This document shows, in pieces, positions 1-5,604 of a DNA stretch of 7,086 nt. Origin of the DNA: Aquifex sp. (GTDB taxonomy: Bacteria; Aquificota; Aquificia; Aquificales; Aquificaceae); assembly GCA_015487405.1 (NCBI GenBank), contig WFPV01000106.1, positions 1 through 7,086 on the forward strand. Direction: 5' to 3'. Positions within the stretch are counted from its first letter, which is position 1, and each line of letters opens with the position of its first letter. The notes beneath the pieces were generated by a model, which ran no database searches, was not told the origin of the DNA, and was given only the letters and a program-made list of their open reading frames with translations. The position numbers and the translations under genes were made by a program.

Positions 1-215
1 AGAGAATACAACGCAAGGTTTCCGAATACAGGGAACTCTGCGACAAGCCCGCCGTTGTAGGTTTTGGAGTATCTAAGAAAAAACACGCAGAAGAGATAAG
101 CTCCTTTGCGGATGGAGTGGTGGTAGGAAGTGCTCTCGTAAAGCTCGCAGGAAAAAGAGATTTAAAAGCCTTAAAGGAACTAATATTAGAACTTAAAGAG
201 GGATGCCGAAAGTAA
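1..215 (+). CDS. trpA: Tryptophan synthase alpha chain, C-terminal part (5'-truncated by the window)
   Basis: The reading frame enters the window open (first full codon at 3) and gives 70 residues ending at TAA 213-215. The alpha chain cleaves indole-3-glycerol phosphate to indole and glyceraldehyde 3-phosphate, and passes indole to the beta chain (TrpB) in the cytosolic alpha2beta2 complex, the last step of tryptophan synthesis. The fragment carries two diagnostic phosphate-binding segments near the end of the TIM barrel: 'DKPAVVGFGVS' (family GFGIS) and 'ADGVVVGSALVKL' (family ADGVIVGSA). The catalytic Glu and Asp lie upstream of the window and cannot be checked. A short Lys/Glu-rich final helix closes the protein at the usual point. 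It overlaps the following ferredoxin gene by 13 nt in another frame, which suggests co-transcription. No other trp gene is visible, as expected where trp genes are dispersed. Confidence 0.95.
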   Translation, partial: RIQRKVSEYRELCDKPAVVGFGVSKKKHAEEISSFADGVVVGSALVKLAGKRDLKALKELILELKEGCRK

Positions 216-493
216 AGGTTTTAAACTTAGGCTTAGAGTTTGAAGGAATAGAGAACGAAACCATAATGCAGATACTTTATAGGAACGGAATAGAGGTAGA
301 CAGTGCCTGCGGGGGGCACGGGCAGTGCACCAGTTGTAAAGTCCTGGTAGTTCAAGGAATAGAAAATCTCTACCCTCCGGAGTTTGAAGAGGAAGAGACC
401 ATTCAGGAATACGGACTTGACCCCGAAAAAGAGAGGCTCTCTTGCCAAGCAAAACTTAACGGAAAAGGCGACGTTGTAATCTACCTGCCGTGA
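203..493 (+). CDS. fdx: [2Fe-2S] ferredoxin, adrenodoxin/Isc-like cysteine spacing
   Basis: A 96-residue soluble cytosolic electron carrier. Four cysteines fit one [2Fe-2S] cluster: C36-x5-C42-x2-C45 in 'SACGGHGQCTSC' and C81 in 'ERLSCQAK', 35 residues further on. The C-x5-C-x2-C spacing is that of adrenodoxin/Isc-type ferredoxins, not plant-type ones (C-x4-C-x2-C). The 'ACGGxGxCxxC' wording is also seen in other beta-grasp ferredoxin domains. Residues 1-30 form the first beta-hairpin and helix of the fold. Length is normal for a single-domain ferredoxin. ATG at 203 is the natural start because the protein begins directly with the first beta-strand. A GAGG at 198-201 is only 1 nt from this ATG, too close to be a standard ribosome binding site, so translation may be coupled to trpA, which it overlaps by 13 nt. 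The stop TGA overlaps the next gene's GTG. The redox partner cannot be read from the context; iron-sulfur assembly or a dedicated oxidoreductase are both possible. Confidence 0.93.
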   Translation: MPKVKVLNLGLEFEGIENETIMQILYRNGIEVDSACGGHGQCTSCKVLVVQGIENLYPPEFEEEETIQEYGLDPEKERLSCQAKLNGKGDVVIYLP

Positions 494-1197
494 GGCTGGA
501 TAAGTACCTTTCAAAGTCTCTGCACATCACGAGAAAGGAAGCTAAAGAGCTCATAAGGGAAGGAAGGGTAAAAGTAGAAGGGAAAGTCATTAAAAGCCCC
601 GACTACAAAGTCAGAGAGGGTGAAAAGGTAGAAGTTGGAGGAAAAGAATTAAAACCTAGAGAAAGAGTTTACATCCTTCTTTACAAACCCACAGGCTATC
701 TATCCACTACAGAGAGGGAAGCACAGCATCCCTCCTTTTTAGAACTTATAGAAGAGCAGTTCGGAGGGAGAAAGCTCTTCGCAGCGGGAAGGCTCGACGT
801 GGACGCGGAAGGACTTTTGTTCATCACCGACGACGGAAAACTCGCCCACAGACTAACCCATCCCAAGTGGAAGGTAGAAAAGGAGTATATAGTTGAGCTC
901 GATAGAGATTTCAAAGAAGAGGATTTAGAAAAACTTAAAAACCTAACGTTGGACGGCAAACCGGTGGCTCTCGTAAAAGCGGAAAAACTCGGGGACAGAA
1001 AATTGAGAGTAGTTCTTACCGAAGGTCGCCATCATATAGTTAAAAGAATGTTTAAAGCTCTCGGCTATAACGTAGTCTCTTTAAAAAGAACCAGAATAGG
1101 AAATTTAAAGTTACCCGAAAACTTTGAGCCTGGGGACTATAGGGAGCTATCCGAAGAAGAGATAAAGGAACTCAAGGAGCTTTTAAAATTAAGTTAA
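490..1197 (+). CDS. rsuA: RsuA/RluB-family rRNA pseudouridine synthase, most like RsuA (16S U516)
   Basis: Converts a specific uridine in rRNA to pseudouridine. The 235 residues show the RsuA/RluB/RluE/RluF plan. An N-terminal S4 RNA-binding domain spans about 1-50 ('MRLDKYLSKS...EAKELIREGRVKV'), followed by the catalytic domain with 'YKPTGY' (65-70). The catalytic segment is 'AAGRLDVDAEGLLFITDDG' (98-116), with the predicted nucleophile D103. 'TEGRHHIVKRMF' (177-188) and 'LKRTRIGNL' (198-206) are the other family signatures. Length (E. coli RsuA is 231), the MRLDK opening, and the 'PGDYRELSEEEI' ending all resemble RsuA more than RluB, so the 16S target is favoured but unproven. GTG at 490 is chosen because the S4 domain starts there and it makes a 4-nt GTGA overlap with the ferredoxin stop, typical of translational coupling. 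No Shine-Dalgarno sequence precedes it. Confidence 0.92.
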   Translation: MRLDKYLSKSLHITRKEAKELIREGRVKVEGKVIKSPDYKVREGEKVEVGGKELKPRERVYILLYKPTGYLSTTEREAQHPSFLELIEEQFGGRKLFAAGRLDVDAEGLLFITDDGKLAHRLTHPKWKVEKEYIVELDRDFKEEDLEKLKNLTLDGKPVALVKAEKLGDRKLRVVLTEGRHHIVKRMFKALGYNVVSLKRTRIGNLKLPENFEPGDYRELSEEEIKELKELLKLS

Positions 1198-1198
1198 A

Positions 1199-1215
1199 TA
1201 CCGCCTTCGGCGGTG
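1199..1215 (+). other. Short GC-rich RNA hairpin between rsuA and mlaF
   Basis: ACCGCC (1200-1205) pairs perfectly with GGCGGT (1209-1214) around a TTC loop; a T-G wobble at 1199/1215 could add one pair. It begins 2 nt after the rsuA stop and ends 17 nt before the mlaF ATG. There is no downstream T-run on the + strand (TGATAACATAAAC follows), so it does not look like a standard intrinsic terminator. It may be a weak terminator, an mRNA 3'-end stabiliser, or a processing site. The pairing is visible; the function is inference. Confidence 0.4.
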
Positions 1216-1231
1216 ATAACATAAACAAGAA

Positions 1232-1993
1232 ATGGAAGAAATAATAAAAGTAGAGAATCTCTACAAAGAAATTAACGGCAGAATAATTCTTAAAAACGTA
1301 TCTTTCAGTATTTATAGGGGAGAAATCTTTTCCATAATAGGGGGAAGTGGAAGCGGAAAAACCTCTATAACAAAGATAATAGTTGGTCTCTGGAAACCCA
1401 CAAAAGGAAAGGTACTTGTTTTCGGAAAGGAGATAGACAAGCTCTCGAAAGTGGAGCTCGACGAGATTCGCAAAAACATAGGCTACGTCTTTCAGGAGGG
1501 AGCTCTCTTCGACAGTTATAAGGTTTGGGAAAACGTCGTTTTTTATTACTTAGAACACGGAGGTTATTCAGAGAAGGAGCTCCGCAAACTTGCCGTAGAA
1601 AAACTAAAGCTCGTTAACCTTGACGAAAGTGTTCTAGATTTATACCCTTCAGACCTATCCGGGGGAATGAAAAAGAGGGTAGCAATAGCCAGAGCTATAG
1701 TGACCAATCCCCAGCTCGTTATCTACGATGAGCCCACCTCCGGACTGGACCCCCTAACCAGCAGAGTTATAGACAAACTTATTCTTGAGCTCAGGGACAA
1801 AACCGGAAGCACAGCTCTCGTCGTTACCCACGATATGATTTCCGCCTTTGGAATATCGGACAGGGTGATGGTTTTAAAACAAGGGGAGATTATAGCTATC
1901 GGAAAACCCGAAGAGGTTCTAGAAAATCCGCATCCCTATATTCAGAGTTTTGTAGGAAATTTAAAACCCTGTTTGAAAGTAAAGAGTGGATAA
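1232..1993 (+). CDS. mlaF: ABC transporter ATP-binding protein, MlaF/Ttg2A type
   Basis: A 253-residue cytoplasmic ATPase that would power a membrane permease, most likely of the Mla/MCE type that moves phospholipids between inner and outer membranes. All nucleotide-binding motifs are intact: Walker A 'GGSGSGKTS' (37-45, K43), Q-loop Q88 in 'YVFQEGALFDS', signature 'LSGGMKKR' (142-149), Walker B 'LVIYDEP' (162-168, E167), D-loop 'SGLD' (170-173) and switch H200 in 'VVTHD'. The 'FQxGALFDS' Q-loop and the Met after LSGG are characteristic of MlaF/Ttg2A proteins rather than of amino acid or metal importers. Length is normal for the family. No permease (MlaE) or MCE-domain protein (MlaD) lies beside it, so its partners must be encoded elsewhere. 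ATG 1232 starts just before the first strand; upstream sequence (ATAAACAAGAA) has no ribosome binding site. The ATPase class is certain; the lipid substrate is inferred. Confidence 0.9.
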   Translation: MEEIIKVENLYKEINGRIILKNVSFSIYRGEIFSIIGGSGSGKTSITKIIVGLWKPTKGKVLVFGKEIDKLSKVELDEIRKNIGYVFQEGALFDSYKVWENVVFYYLEHGGYSEKELRKLAVEKLKLVNLDESVLDLYPSDLSGGMKKRVAIARAIVTNPQLVIYDEPTSGLDPLTSRVIDKLILELRDKTGSTALVVTHDMISAFGISDRVMVLKQGEIIAIGKPEEVLENPHPYIQSFVGNLKPCLKVKSG

Positions 1994-2089
1994 ATAGTAA
2001 AATAAAACATGGGGAGCGAAAACGCCACTTTAAATTCTTGAGACAAAGACTTCTCGTATTGTGTTCATTAAGTTTTTAAAATCTTTATT
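1994..2089 (+). other. AT-rich gap before valS, with an imperfect palindrome at 2070-2085
   Basis: This 96-nt stretch is the longest non-coding gap in the window. It is AT-rich apart from a small GC patch at 2011-2028. AAGTTTTTAAAATCTT (2070-2085) is a dyad with seven of eight positions paired (one T/T mismatch) that ends 4 nt before the valS ATG. A TTGAGA at 2038-2043 resembles a -35 box, but no good -10 box lies 16-18 nt downstream, so a promoter is not called. There is no T-box-like structure and no terminator with a T-run. Since the valS start lacks a Shine-Dalgarno sequence, transcription beginning here could give a short or leaderless mRNA; this is inference. Confidence 0.35.
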
Positions 2090-5000
2090 ATGCAAGAGCT
2101 CAAGGAGTATAACCCTAAAGATATAGAAGAGAAGTGGTCTAAGTTCTGGATAGAGAAAGCCCTCTATCACATAGAGAAGCCCGACAAAAGAAGGAAGTTT
2201 TCCGTAGTTATCCCCCCTCCAAACGTCACCGGTTCACTCCACATGGGACACGCCCTCAACGCCACCCTCCAGGACATTATCGTGAGATGGCAGAGAATGA
2301 AGGGAAGGGACTGCGTATGGGTTCCCGGGTTTGACCACGCGGGGATAGCGACCCAGTATGTAGTTGAAAAACAGCTCGCAAAGGAAGGAAAGAGCAGGCT
2401 TGAGCTAGGAAGGGAGGAGTTTTTAAAGAAGGTCTGGGAGTGGGTTCCAAAATCCAGAAACGCGATAAGAACTCAGCTTACAAAGCTCGGCGTCTCCGTT
2501 GACTGGAAGAGGGAGAGGTTTACCTTAGACGAGGGATTTTCAAGAGCGGTAAGGAAGGCTTTCAGAACCCTTTACGAGGAAGGATTAATCTACAGAGCGG
2601 AATACATAGTAAACTGGTGCCCGAAGGATTTGACGGCTCTCTCCGACTTAGAAGTTGAATACGAAGAAGAGCCGGGAGCTCTTTGGTATATAAAGTATCC
2701 CATCGTTGACGAGAACGGGCATGACACGGGAGAGTTCATAACGGTAGCGACCACGAGACCTGAAACCATGCTCGGGGACACCGCAGTAGCGGTCAATCCA
2801 AACGACGAGAGGTATAAACACCTCGTAGGAAAGAAGGCGAGACTTCCCCTCGTGAACTGGAAGAGGAAAGACCTCAAAGGAAACGAGGTTGATAACCTCA
2901 TTCCCATAATTGCGGACGAGAGGGTGAAGATGGATTTCGGAACGGGAGCGGTGAAGATAACCCCCGCCCACGACCCCCTTGACTTTGAAATAGGAAAGAC
3001 CCACAACCTTCCCTTCGTAAAGGTGATAGACAAGACTGCAAAGATGACGGAGAACGCCGGAGACTTTGCGGGAATGGACAGATACGAGGCGAGGGAAGCG
3101 ATAGTCGCAAGGCTCAGAGAGCTTGAGCTACTTGAAAAGGAAGAAGAGATAACCCACTCCGTAGGACACTGCTACAGGTGTAAGACCGTCATAGAGCCTA
3201 TGGTTTCCGTCCAGTGGTTCGTGAAGGTCTCGGACCCCAAGATAAGGGATATCTCCATAAAGGTCGTTGAGGAAGGGATAAAGGAAAGTCACGAGAAGGA
3301 GCTCTTCTTACAGCTCGCGGAGGTTGAGGAGCTCACGCTAACCATACCAGTAACGGATAAGGGAAGACACGTTGCGGTTATAGTCCTTGACAAAAACACT
3401 AAAATCCTCGCAGGGAAAAGGGAAGGGGAGCTTGCCTATATCTACTATCCGAAGGGAGATGAGAAGAGCTTAGAGCTCGCTAAAAAACTCGCCAACAAGA
3501 TTAAGAATTTTGAGTTCTTTGCTGTCTATGAAGGCTCACCGAAGGTCATAGTTTTCGGAAACGAAGAACTCCTTCCTCCGGACACCTACTTAGTCCTATA
3601 CGACGGCAAAGAGGTGAAGCTCTACAAGCTCCAAGGGAAGGAATTAAGGCCCGTTGAGACCTTAGCGAAGGGTGAGGCGGACTTAGAGGTAGCTCAGAAG
3701 TCCATAAAGGTAAGGGTAGAAAGGGTCAAACAGGTAGAAGAGGAGGAAAAGAAAGTTCGCTTCATTCCCGAGCACTGGAAGAAGTTCTACCTCGAGTGGA
3801 TGTATAACTTAAAGGACTGGTGTATCTCCAGACAGATATGGTGGGGACACAGGATTCCTGTATGGTATTGTAAGGACTGCGGAAACATTAATGTCTTTAC
3901 CGACGACGACTTTGACAGAGCTTACGACAAGATAATCTTTAACCTCATAGCGGACGGAAAGATAAAAAACGAGTTCACGCCCGAAGAGATAGAGCAAATC
4001 CTAAAGTCTCCCCACTTCGTCCATCCCGAGATGACGGTTTTAGACTTTTACAAGAAGTTCGTCTTCCACAGATACTTCTCCACGGACATAACCGCGGATA
4101 GCCTGAGACTCTTCTTCACCCAAGAGGCAAACCCCATGGCTATGCTCACCCCCGGCGTCTCCACGAGGGGACTCTACAGATACGACTCCCAAAAGAAGAA
4201 GTGGAAAATGGTTCTAAGATGTAAGAGGTGTCGCTCCGAGAACCTTGAACAAGAAACGGACGTTCTTGACACCTGGTTTTCCTCAGCACTCTGGCCCTTC
4301 GGAGTGTTCGGCTGGCCCGAGAACACGGAGGATTTAAAGAATCTCTATCCTACAGACCTTCTGGTTACTGGATTTGACATCATCTTCTTCTGGGTCGCCC
4401 GTATGATAATGATGGGAACGCACTTTATGAAGGATATCCCTTTCCACGATGTTTACGTTCACGCCCTTGTCAGAGACAAGTTCGGAAGGAAGATGTCCAA
4501 GACCCTCGGGAACGTCATAGACCCCCTTGACATAATAGAGAAATACGGAGCGGACGCTCTGAGGTTCACCCTCGCAATCCTCACCGTTCAGGGAAGGGAC
4601 ATAAAGCTCGCCGAGGAGAAGTTTGAGGGATACAAACACTTTGCTAATAAAATCTGGAACGCTTCGCGTTACGTTTTAATGAACACACCCGAGGATTTCC
4701 TCGCACGCCTCCCCTACATGGCACCTCTCAAGCCCGAAGACAAGTGGATTATCACCAGACTCAACGAGACCGCAGAAGCGGTAAATAAAGCTCTCTCTGA
4801 ATACCAATACTCCCAAGCCGCTCACGCCATCTACGAGTTCTTCTGGAGCGATTACTGCGACTGGTATATAGAGTTCACAAAGGAAAGAATCTACAAAAAA
4901 CCCCCCGAAGGAGAGGGAGAAGAGGTAGAACAGCTAAAAATGCAGATAGAGAACGAAAGAACCACCGCCCTCTACACCCTCCATTACGTCCTTGAGAAGG

Positions 5001-5602
5001 CTCTCAGGATTCTTCACCCCTTCATGCCCTACATAACGGAAGAGCTCTGGCACAAGCTCCCCTCCGCGGAAGGGGAAAGCATATCCCTAAAAGAGTTCTC
5101 CGAAAAGAACGAGGAAGAAATCTTCACCGAGGACAAGGAAAAGGTAGAGAGACTCAAGGAGATAATCACAGCGATTCGTTCCCTCAGGGCGGACCTCCAG
5201 ATAAAGCCAAACCAGAAGATAAAAGCCGCTTACAAAACCGAGAGCGAGCTCTCTAAAAAAGTCATAGAGGAGTTCAAGCACCATATTCTAAACCTTGCGA
5301 AGCTTGAGAGCTTTGAGGAGGTGAGCGAAAGACCCAAGGACACCGTTGCGACCTTCTCAAGGGACACCGAGATATACATCTACACCGAAGGTCAGGTTGA
5401 CGTTGAAAAGCTCATCCAGAGCTACGAAAAGAAGAGGGAAAAGCTACTCAAGGAGCTTGATAGAGTAAATAAGAAGTTATCAAACGAGAACTTCCTCAAG
5501 AAGGCACCCGTGGAGGTGGTGGAAAAGGAAAAGCAAATCAAGGAGGAGCTTGAGAATGACCTAAAGAAGGTTGAAGAGATACTGAAAGTCCTAAAATCTT
5601 AG
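2090..5602 (+). CDS. valS: Valyl-tRNA synthetase with two large CP1-region insertions
   Basis: Class I synthetase that charges tRNA-Val in the cytosol and edits mis-activated threonine. Order seen: N-terminal segment and Rossmann half with 'PPPNVTGSLHMGHA' (42-55; HIGH box = HMGH 51-54); CP1 editing domain with 'TTRPETMLGD' (221-230) and 'AHDPLDFE' (293-300); 'CYRC' (361-364); 'WCISRQIWWGHRIPVWYC' (577-594); 'DVLDTWFSSALWPF' (724-737); second Rossmann half with KMSKS box KMSKT (801-805); helical anticodon-binding domain from about 882; C-terminal tRNA-binding coiled coil about 1103-1170, including 'KLSNENFLKKAPVEVVEKE'. Ordinary bacterial ValRS has about 860-950 residues; this has 1170. The excess sits at about 397-555 and 606-707. 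The frame is uninterrupted and all catalytic motifs are present, so the enzyme should be active. ATG 2090 is the first start after an in-frame TAA (2069-2071); no Shine-Dalgarno sequence precedes it. ubiD starts 2 nt after the stop. Confidence 0.97.
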   Translation: MQELKEYNPKDIEEKWSKFWIEKALYHIEKPDKRRKFSVVIPPPNVTGSLHMGHALNATLQDIIVRWQRMKGRDCVWVPGFDHAGIATQYVVEKQLAKEGKSRLELGREEFLKKVWEWVPKSRNAIRTQLTKLGVSVDWKRERFTLDEGFSRAVRKAFRTLYEEGLIYRAEYIVNWCPKDLTALSDLEVEYEEEPGALWYIKYPIVDENGHDTGEFITVATTRPETMLGDTAVAVNPNDERYKHLVGKKARLPLVNWKRKDLKGNEVDNLIPIIADERVKMDFGTGAVKITPAHDPLDFEIGKTHNLPFVKVIDKTAKMTENAGDFAGMDRYEAREAIVARLRELELLEKEEEITHSVGHCYRCKTVIEPMVSVQWFVKVSDPKIRDISIKVVEEGIKESHEKELFLQLAEVEELTLTIPVTDKGRHVAVIVLDKNTKILAGKREGELAYIYYPKGDEKSLELAKKLANKIKNFEFFAVYEGSPKVIVFGNEELLPPDTYLVLYDGKEVKLYKLQGKELRPVETLAKGEADLEVAQKSIKVRVERVKQVEEEEKKVRFIPEHWKKFYLEWMYNLKDWCISRQIWWGHRIPVWYCKDCGNINVFTDDDFDRAYDKIIFNLIADGKIKNEFTPEEIEQILKSPHFVHPEMTVLDFYKKFVFHRYFSTDITADSLRLFFTQEANPMAMLTPGVSTRGLYRYDSQKKKWKMVLRCKRCRSENLEQETDVLDTWFSSALWPFGVFGWPENTEDLKNLYPTDLLVTGFDIIFFWVARMIMMGTHFMKDIPFHDVYVHALVRDKFGRKMSKTLGNVIDPLDIIEKYGADALRFTLAILTVQGRDIKLAEEKFEGYKHFANKIWNASRYVLMNTPEDFLARLPYMAPLKPEDKWIITRLNETAEAVNKALSEYQYSQAAHAIYEFFWSDYCDWYIEFTKERIYKKPPEGEGEEVEQLKMQIENERTTALYTLHYVLEKALRILHPFMPYITEELWHKLPSAEGESISLKEFSEKNEEEIFTEDKEKVERLKEIITAIRSLRADLQIKPNQKIKAAYKTESELSKKVIEEFKHHILNLAKLESFEEVSERPKDTVATFSRDTEIYIYTEGQVDVEKLIQSYEKKREKLLKELDRVNKKLSNENFLKKAPVEVVEKEKQIKEELENDLKKVEEILKVLKS
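3278..3754 (+). other. ValRS insertion 1 (about residues 397-555), unrecognised
   Basis: In ordinary ValRS the segment 'WFVK...(about 16 residues)...G' runs almost directly into 'xxRFIPExW' and the WWGHRIP stretch. Here about 159 extra residues lie between G396 and V556. By eye it reads as a mixed alpha/beta unit: strands such as 'HVAVIVLD', 'LAYIYYP', 'KVIVFG' and 'TYLVLYDG', a helix around 'LELAKKLANKIKN', then a charged tail ending 'VKQVEEEEKK'. It has no cysteine, no CxxC motif, and no intein or nuclease motif. Base composition and codons look like the flanking valS sequence. Boundaries are estimated from family memory, to within about 5-10 residues. No function assigned. Confidence 0.75.
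3905..4210 (+). other. ValRS insertion 2 (about residues 606-707) splitting a CxxC zinc knuckle
   Basis: Many ValRS proteins carry WYCxxCG followed after about a dozen residues by CxxCGS and then 'LxQDxDVLDTWFSS'. Here 'WYCKDCG' (592-598) and 'CKRCRSENL' (711-719) are 113 residues apart, so about 100 residues have been inserted at the tip of the knuckle. The insert appears mostly helical at first ('FDRAYDKIIFNLIADG', 'PEEIEQILKS', 'VLDFYKKFVFHRYF', 'DSLRLFFTQEA') and ends in short strands ('LYRYDSQKKKWKMVL'). All four cysteines remain, so the zinc site could still form around the inserted domain. Not recognised as a known family. Confidence 0.75.
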
Positions 5603-5604
5603 CT

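Noticed and set aside
1199..1215. Intrinsic terminator after rsuA
   Set aside because: The stem is convincing, but no T-tract follows on the + strand, so it was listed as a hairpin of unknown role.
2009..2041. Mini-ORF (ATG to TGA, 10 codons) in the valS leader, as a possible attenuation leader peptide
   Set aside because: It contains no valine codons, has no ribosome binding site, and is not followed by a terminator/antiterminator pair.
2038..2082. Sigma-70-type promoter for valS (TTGAGA with TAAAAT)
   Set aside because: Spacing between the boxes is 33 nt and no better pair was found, so a promoter call is not supported.
1994..2089. T-box riboswitch controlling valS
   Set aside because: The gap is only 96 nt, too short for a T-box, and lacks both the T-box core sequence and a terminator hairpin; T-boxes are also mainly a Gram-positive device.
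2590..3110. Antisense open frames opposite valS (also at 186-514 and 4334-4639)
   Set aside because: They lie entirely opposite well-recognised coding sequence, show no family-like motifs, have skewed Ser/Leu/Arg-rich composition and compete with one another for the same bases.
3278..4210. Possible intein or self-splicing element inside valS
   Set aside because: The insertions have no Cys/Ser/Thr splice-start block, no terminal His-Asn before a nucleophile and no endonuclease motif. They are not at the conserved catalytic sites inteins prefer, and the frame stays open with matching codon use.
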